From NCBI GenBank assembly GCA_040902895.1, contig JBBDWL010000024.1:124001-188000 (forward strand): a stretch of DNA of 64,000 bases, given 5' to 3'. Source of the stretch: JALYRV01 sp040902895 (GTDB taxonomy: Bacteria; Acidobacteriota; Vicinamibacteria; Vicinamibacterales; SCN-69-37). Within the stretch, counting starts at the first letter, position 1. Every line of letters starts with the position of its first letter. Shown piece after piece: positions 58,984 through 64,000 of this stretch. Below the pieces are notes generated by a model that was not told the origin of the DNA, ran no database searches, and saw nothing but the letters and a program-made list of their open reading frames with translations. Both the position numbers and the translations under genes were made by a program.

Positions 58984-61900
58984 TTGATACGCATGTGCCC
59001 GCCCAGTCGCGAGCACCTCCTTCAGATAGCGGCCCGTATGCGAGCCGTCGACCTTCGACACGGCTTCCGGAGTGCCGCAGGCCACGACGTGCCCGCCGGC
59101 TTCTCCACCTTCCGGCCCGAGATCGATGAGCCAGTCGGCGACCTTGATGACATCCAGATTGTGCTCGATCACGAGCAGGCTGTGCCCCGCGACGAGCAGC
59201 TTCCGGAAGGCCGCCAGCAGCTTCACGATGTCGTCGAAGTGCAGGCCGGTCGTGGGCTCGTCGAGGATGTAGAGCACGCGATCGCCGGTCTGCGACGCGA
59301 GATGCGAGGCGATCTTGATGCGCTGCGCCTCGCCGCCCGACAGCGTCGTCGCCGGCTGGCCGAGCCGAAGATAGCCCAGCCCGATCTCGTCGAGCACCTG
59401 CAGCCGGCGCAGCACCTTGGCCGATTGCGCGAAGAAGCTGAGCGCCTCGCGCACGGTCATGTCGAGCACCTGATCGACATTCTTGTTCTTGTATTTGACG
59501 TCGAGCACCTGCGGCTTGAAGCGCTTGCCGTCGCATTCGTCGCACGGGACGAACACATCGGCCAGAAACTGCATCTCGACGCGCACGACGCCTTCGCCTT
59601 CGCAGGCCTCGCAGCGGCCGCCGGGCACGTTGAACGAGAAATGGCTGGCCGTCATCCCGCGCGCCTTCGCTTCCTTCGTCTGCGCGAAAAGCTCGCGGAT
59701 CGGATCGAAGGCCTTGAGGTACGTCACTGGATTGGATCGCGGCGTGCGGCCGATCGGCTGCTGATCGACGAGGACGACGTCGGTCAGCATCTCGGCGCCT
59801 TCAATCCGTCGGTGCGCGCCGACGCGGCGGTCCCAGTCGCCCTTCAGCCGCTTGAGCGCCGCGTAGACGACGTCGTGCACGAGCGTGGATTTGCCCGACC
59901 CGCTCACACCGGTCACGCACGTGAGCAGGCCGAGAGGAATCTCGACATCGACGGTCTTCAGGTTGTGTTCCGTCGCGCCAATCACCTTCAACCGCTGCAC
60001 GGTCGGACGGCGCCGTGGCGAGGGAACCGGAATCGCGAGCTCGTCGCGCATGTATTTCGCCGTCAGCGACCGCTGCTCCTGCAGCAGTCCCTCGAACGTG
60101 CCCGAAAAGACGATGCGCCCGCCCTGCTCCCCTGCCCCGAGCCCCAGGTCCACGATGTAGTCGGCGACGCGGATCATGTCGGCGTCATGTTCGACGACGA
60201 TGACGGTGTTGCCCTGATCGCGCAATTGTCTGAGGATGGCGATGAGCCGCTCGTTGTCGCGCGGATGCAGCCCGATCGACGGCTCGTCGAGCACATAAAG
60301 CGTGCCGACGAGCGCGGAGCCGAGCGATGTCGCCAGATTGATACGCTGCGACTCGCCGCCCGAGAGCGTCGAGGACAAACGATCGAGCGTCAGATATTCC
60401 AGGCCCACATCGGTGAGGAACGTCAGCCGGCGTTGAATCTCGTGAAGGATCTTGCCCGCGACGGCGCTCTCCTTTTCGGTGAGCGACAGCGACGAGAAGA
60501 AGCCGCGCGCCTGCTGCACCGTGAGGCCGCAGACGGTGTCGATGGTCTGGCCGCCGACGCGCACGTCGCGCGCCTCGCGCCGCAGCCGCGTGCCGCCGCA
60601 GTCCGAGCAGGTCAGGTAGCCGCGATAGCGGCTCAGGAACACGCGGACGTGGACTTTGTATTTCTTGCGCTCGAGCCACCGGAAGAAACCGCGGATGCCC
60701 GTGAACTCACCTCCGTCTCCCTCGACGGCCCACGCGCGCTCGGAGTCGGTGAGGTCTTTCCACGGCACATCCAGCCTGATGCCGCCGGCTTTCGCGGCCC
60801 GCTTGAGCACCGCGAGGTGCCCGCGATAATGCGGCTTGCTCCATGGCTCGATCGCGTTCACATTGATCGATTTGGTTTGATCGGGAACGACCAGATCGAG
60901 ATCGAGCTCGATGATGTTGCCGAAGCCATGACACGTCGGGCAGGCGCCGAACGGATTGTTGAACGAGAACAGCCGCGGCTGCGGCACCTCGTACTGGATG
61001 CCGCACGGACGGCACTCGAACCGCTCGCTGAAGCGCAGTGTCCGGCCCGGCCGGCCTTCGGCTTTGATCTCCGGCGGGGTCCCCTGCGCCCCGCCTGGCT
61101 CGGTCGCTCGCGGGGCCCCAACGCCCCGCTCCGCTCCCTCGCCCACTTCGATGGCAAACGCCGCACCGGCGCCTTCGTGGTACGCCGTCTCGATGGAGTN
61201 NNNNNNNNNNNNNNNNNNNNNNNNNNNNNNNNNNNNNNNNNNNNNNNNNNNNNNNNNNNNNNNNNNNNNNNNNNNNNNNNNNNNNNNNNNNNNNNNNNNA
61301 CTTCGATGGCAAACGCCGCACCGGCGCCTTCGTGGTACGCCGTCTCGATGGAGTCGGTAATCCGTGAGCGAGTGGTATCACCCGCGCCGCCTTCGCCGGC
61401 GCGTGGCTCCACCTTCACGCGATCGACGATGACCGGCAGCATGGCGAGGCCGCGAATCCTGCCGGGATCGGCCGCTGCTTCGTCGATATCGACCGGCGTA
61501 CCGTCGATGAGCACGCGGCCGAATCCGCGTTTGCGCAGCGTGGCCAGAATCGTCGCAATCGGATCCTCGGCCAGACCGGGAAGCAGATCGGACCCGCGGT
61601 CCTCAGCCGGTTCATCGTCTGTGTCGGGAGTAATCGCCTGCACGCTGGTGATCGGGTAATCGAACCCGATCAGAATCCGTGTGCCTTCGGGGAGCGCCAT
61701 GATCTCCGAGGCCACTACCTCCGGCGTCTCGCGAATGACCTCTTTTCCGCACTGCCGGCAGATCGTCCGGCCGATGCGCGCCCACAACAGCCGCAGGTAG
61801 TCGTGGATTTCCGTGGTGGTGCCGACCGTCGAACGCGGATTGCGGATGCTGTTCTTCTGGCGGATGGCGATCGCCGGCGCGATGCCCTCGATCTTGTCGA

Positions 61901-62117
61901 CGTCGGGCTTCTCCATCCGCTCGAGAAACTGCCGGGCGTACGCCGACAGCGACTCGACATAGCGCCGCTGCCCCTCGGCATAGATCGTGTCAAAGGCCAG
62001 CGACGACTTGCCCGACCCGCTCACGCCGGTAAAGACGACGAGCGCGCGGGGTGGCAACGTCAGATCGACGTTCTTGAGGTTGTGCGTGCGCGCGCCGCGG
62101 ACGATGAGTGACTGCAC
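58981..62117 (-). CDS. uvrA: Excinuclease ABC subunit A (interrupted by a false scaffold gap)
   Basis: Damage-recognition ATPase of nucleotide excision repair. Two ABC halves: Walker A GVSGSGKSSLAFDT and GVSGSGKSTLVHDV, signatures LSGGESQRINLA and LSGGEAQRIKIA, zinc modules with CRQCG, CRPCG, CPTCHG, CEACEG and CDECDG. A run of 100 N with identical 55-bp ends splits it; removing the N and one copy leaves 2,982 bp, an intact 993-aa frame. An extra stretch of about 27 residues (GVGAPRATEPGGAQGTPPEI) encoded by GC hairpins precedes CRPCG. GTG start at 62117. Confidence 0.94.
61073..61129. repeat. Tandem GC hairpins inserted in frame in uvrA
   Basis: GGCGGGG (61073-61079) pairs with CCCCGCC (61089-61095), and GCGGGG (61110-61115) pairs with CCCCGC (61124-61129). 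The stretch is translated as a Gly/Ala/Pro/Glu-rich insert in UvrA just before a zinc Cys motif. It looks like a REP-like palindromic element that kept the reading frame. Confidence 0.6.
61145..61354. other. Scaffold gap with duplicated 55-bp contig ends
   Basis: Positions 61145-61199 and 61300-61354 are identical over 55 bp and enclose exactly 100 N (61200-61299). A 55-bp exact overlap is what de Bruijn assembly with k=55 leaves at contig ends. Merging the copies restores the uvrA frame, so no sequence is probably missing. Confidence 0.92.
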
Positions 62118-62139
62118 TGACGGCTGTTTCTCTGAAGCG

Positions 62140-62156
62140 GTAACTATTAATGGTAC
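62140..62156. promoter_or_regulatory. Imperfect dyad upstream of uvrA
   Basis: The AT-rich stretch GTAACTATTAATGGTAC is a partial palindrome (three mismatched positions per half) 22 bp before the uvrA start. It stands out in GC-rich surroundings and could hold a promoter or an SOS-type operator, but it does not match the known CTG-N10-CAG or GAAC-N4-GTTC LexA boxes. The remaining 62157-62392 region shows no gene and probably carries the leader of the RRM gene. Confidence 0.3.
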
Positions 62157-62392
62157 AGCAGCCGTCTTGGACCGGGCAACCTGAGCCGGTTGCGCCGGTC
62201 CGCCGCCTCTGCTACCATCCGTGCCGAGTTCGCACCCACCCTTTCATCCCATTTATACCAGTGGCGACGATCGATTTTTGTTTGTCGAATCCGCTATTTC
62301 CAGTAGCTCAGGCACTGGCCGCGGCCTTGCACCGCCCGGCCCACAGCACCGCGCCGGGATGGCCCGGCGGATTCCACACGTGAGGACAGTCA

Positions 62393-63046
62393 GTGGCAGT
62401 CCGTTTGTTCGTCGGTAACATGCCGTACGGCGCGACCGAAGCGGATCTTCGGGCGCATTTCGCAGCCGTCGGCGATCCCTCGCAGGTCGTGATTCCGGTC
62501 GATCGCGAGACCGGACGCCCGCGCGGGTTCGCGTTCGTGGAATACATCGATCGCGAGCTCGCCGAGGAAGCGGTGCGCCGGTTCAATCAGCAGCCGTTCA
62601 TGGGACGCTCGCTCGCGGTGAGCGAGGCGCGTCCGCGCGAAGAGCGCGGCCCGGGCGGCTTCCGTCCAGGCGGCGGCGGTGGCGGCGGCTTCGGCGGCCC
62701 GCGCCCTGGCGGCGGGCCGGGCGGCTACGGCAGTCCGCGTCCACCTGGCGGGTTCGGCACGGGACGTCCAGGCGGCGCCGACATCCCGCGCGAGGCGCGA
62801 TTCGGTCCACCGAAGAAGAAGGCCACCGGGCCCGGCGCCCGCAAGCAGGAATACGGCGAGCGCGGGCCGAAAGGCCCGATCAAGGAGCGCTTCAGCGGGC
62901 GCGTCGACGCGCTGTACGATCCGGATGAAGACTGGAGAAAGCCGGACGAGGGGGACGATCTCGCCAATCCGTTCGCGAAGAGTGAAGACGATCCGATCCC
63001 CGAGCTTGCCGACGCGGATGAGGCGTCGGACGACAAAAAGGAATAG
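62393..63046 (+). CDS. RNA-binding protein with RRM domain and Gly-rich tail
   Basis: 217 aa. One RRM at residues 3-80: RNP2 is LFVGNM (5-10) and RNP1 is RGFAFVEY (44-51). A Gly/Pro/Arg-rich linker (GGGGGGGFGGPRPGG) follows, then a Lys-rich patch (PPKKKATG) and an acidic C-terminal third with DALYDPDEDW. Cold-induced Rbp proteins of bacteria share the RRM-Gly design but are usually about 100 aa, so the acidic extension is unusual. GTG start at 62393, with a long leader. Confidence 0.88.
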   Translation: MAVRLFVGNMPYGATEADLRAHFAAVGDPSQVVIPVDRETGRPRGFAFVEYIDRELAEEAVRRFNQQPFMGRSLAVSEARPREERGPGGFRPGGGGGGGFGGPRPGGGPGGYGSPRPPGGFGTGRPGGADIPREARFGPPKKKATGPGARKQEYGERGPKGPIKERFSGRVDALYDPDEDWRKPDEGDDLANPFAKSEDDPIPELADADEASDDKKE

Positions 63047-63055
63047 AGACCCTGC

Positions 63056-63444
63056 ATGCAGACCCACGTCAAGGTCGTCGCGATTCTCTACATCGTCATG
63101 GGCGCGCTCAATCTGCTGGGCGCGTTGTTCTTCGTGTTCGCATTCTCGATTGCGGGCATCGCGGCCGGCATGTCCGGCGATCCGGATGCGGGCGTCGCCA
63201 TCCCGATCATCGGCCTCACCGGCACCGCGCTCGTGCTGTTTCTGCTCATTCTGGGCATCCCGCCGATCATCGTCGGCGTCGGACTGATGCGGTATCGGGA
63301 GTGGGCGCGCATCGCGGGCATCGTGATTGCGGCGCTGTTGATCTTCCACTTCCCCTTCGGCACCGCGATTGGCGTCTATGGCCTGTGGGTGCTTCTCAAC
63401 AATGAAACCAGCAGCCTGATGGGTGAGAGGTCCCGGCCGGCGGT

Positions 63445-63448
<4 letters not shown>
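63056..63448 (+). CDS. Small integral membrane protein, unknown
   Basis: 130 aa with about four hydrophobic helices (VVAILYIVMGALNLLGALFFVFAF, IIGLTGTALVLFLLILGIPPIIVG, IAGIVIAALLIFHFPFGTAIGVYGLWVLL). No recognisable catalytic motif. It begins 9 bp after the RRM gene and its stop overlaps the TTG start of the MoxR gene, so the three may form an operon. Confidence 0.7.

Positions 63449-64000
<552 letters not shown>

Noticed and set aside
61200..61299. A real break or insertion in uvrA
   Set aside because: Flanking 55-bp identity and frame restoration after merging show an assembly overlap instead.
62140..62156. LexA/SOS box for uvrA
   Set aside because: The partial palindrome matches neither of the known LexA consensus types; kept only as a weak regulatory candidate.

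Overview
The window is high-GC, gene-dense bacterial DNA and most likely comes from an acidobacterium, probably of the Vicinamibacteria type. Markers for this are a secreted VWFA-domain protein of the acidobacterial kind, PadR-linked ADOP-type permeases, several Ser/Thr kinases fused to Tol/PD40-like propellers, and a split methylmalonyl-CoA mutase. A 100-N scaffold gap shows it is a draft assembly, probably a metagenome bin. I saw no rRNA, tRNA, CRISPR, prophage or insertion sequence.

Layout. 1-5.7 kb (+): argS (5' end outside the window), a glutamine-amidotransferase-like hydrolase, a receiver-GGDEF protein, an unknown protein with a terminator-like hairpin inside it, and a Tat-exported PhoX-like protein. 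5.8-15 kb (-): one compressed operon running mutase large subunit, B12-binding subunit, response regulator, valS, nadC, birA, an unknown gene and an RNA uracil methyltransferase. 15-20.5 kb (-): two large receptor-like Ser/Thr kinases. 20.6-31 kb: gdhA, DUF418 and TauE membrane proteins, a VapBC-like pair, the VWFA protein, two convergent acyl-CoA dehydrogenases and a Kef-type antiporter. 31-42.5 kb (mostly -): a housekeeping block (uvrC, site-2 protease, trpS, scpA, scpB, rluB, cmk, rpsA, HU/IHF, HIT) interrupted by two opposite-strand genes. 42.5-51.5 kb: a CDP-alcohol phosphatidyltransferase, a sigma factor divergent from a membrane Ser/Thr kinase and a pseudokinase, an outer-membrane barrel, tdk, efp, hsp20 and an HtrA protease. 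51.5-57 kb (-): two ADOP permeases, one frameshifted, plus a PadR regulator. 57-64 kb: mpg, a HEAT-repeat protein, uvrA (split by the false gap), an RRM protein, a small membrane protein and a MoxR ATPase that runs off the end.

The most unusual signal is not a gene. Many gene ends carry arrays of degenerate 7-bp units (8, 9 or 10 bp at some loci). Each array has its own consensus, they are often built as inverted arms, and several begin exactly at a stop codon. Three heptamer families each recur at two loci. One array fills the whole 133-bp gap between two genes as 19 units in phase. I know of no description of these for this group; the closest known parallel is the heptanucleotide STRR repeats of filamentous cyanobacteria.

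A second pattern is promoter geometry: nine or more genes have a TANNNT -10 hexamer only 6-7 nt before the start codon, which suggests widespread leaderless transcription. Two of these places are compact bidirectional promoters.
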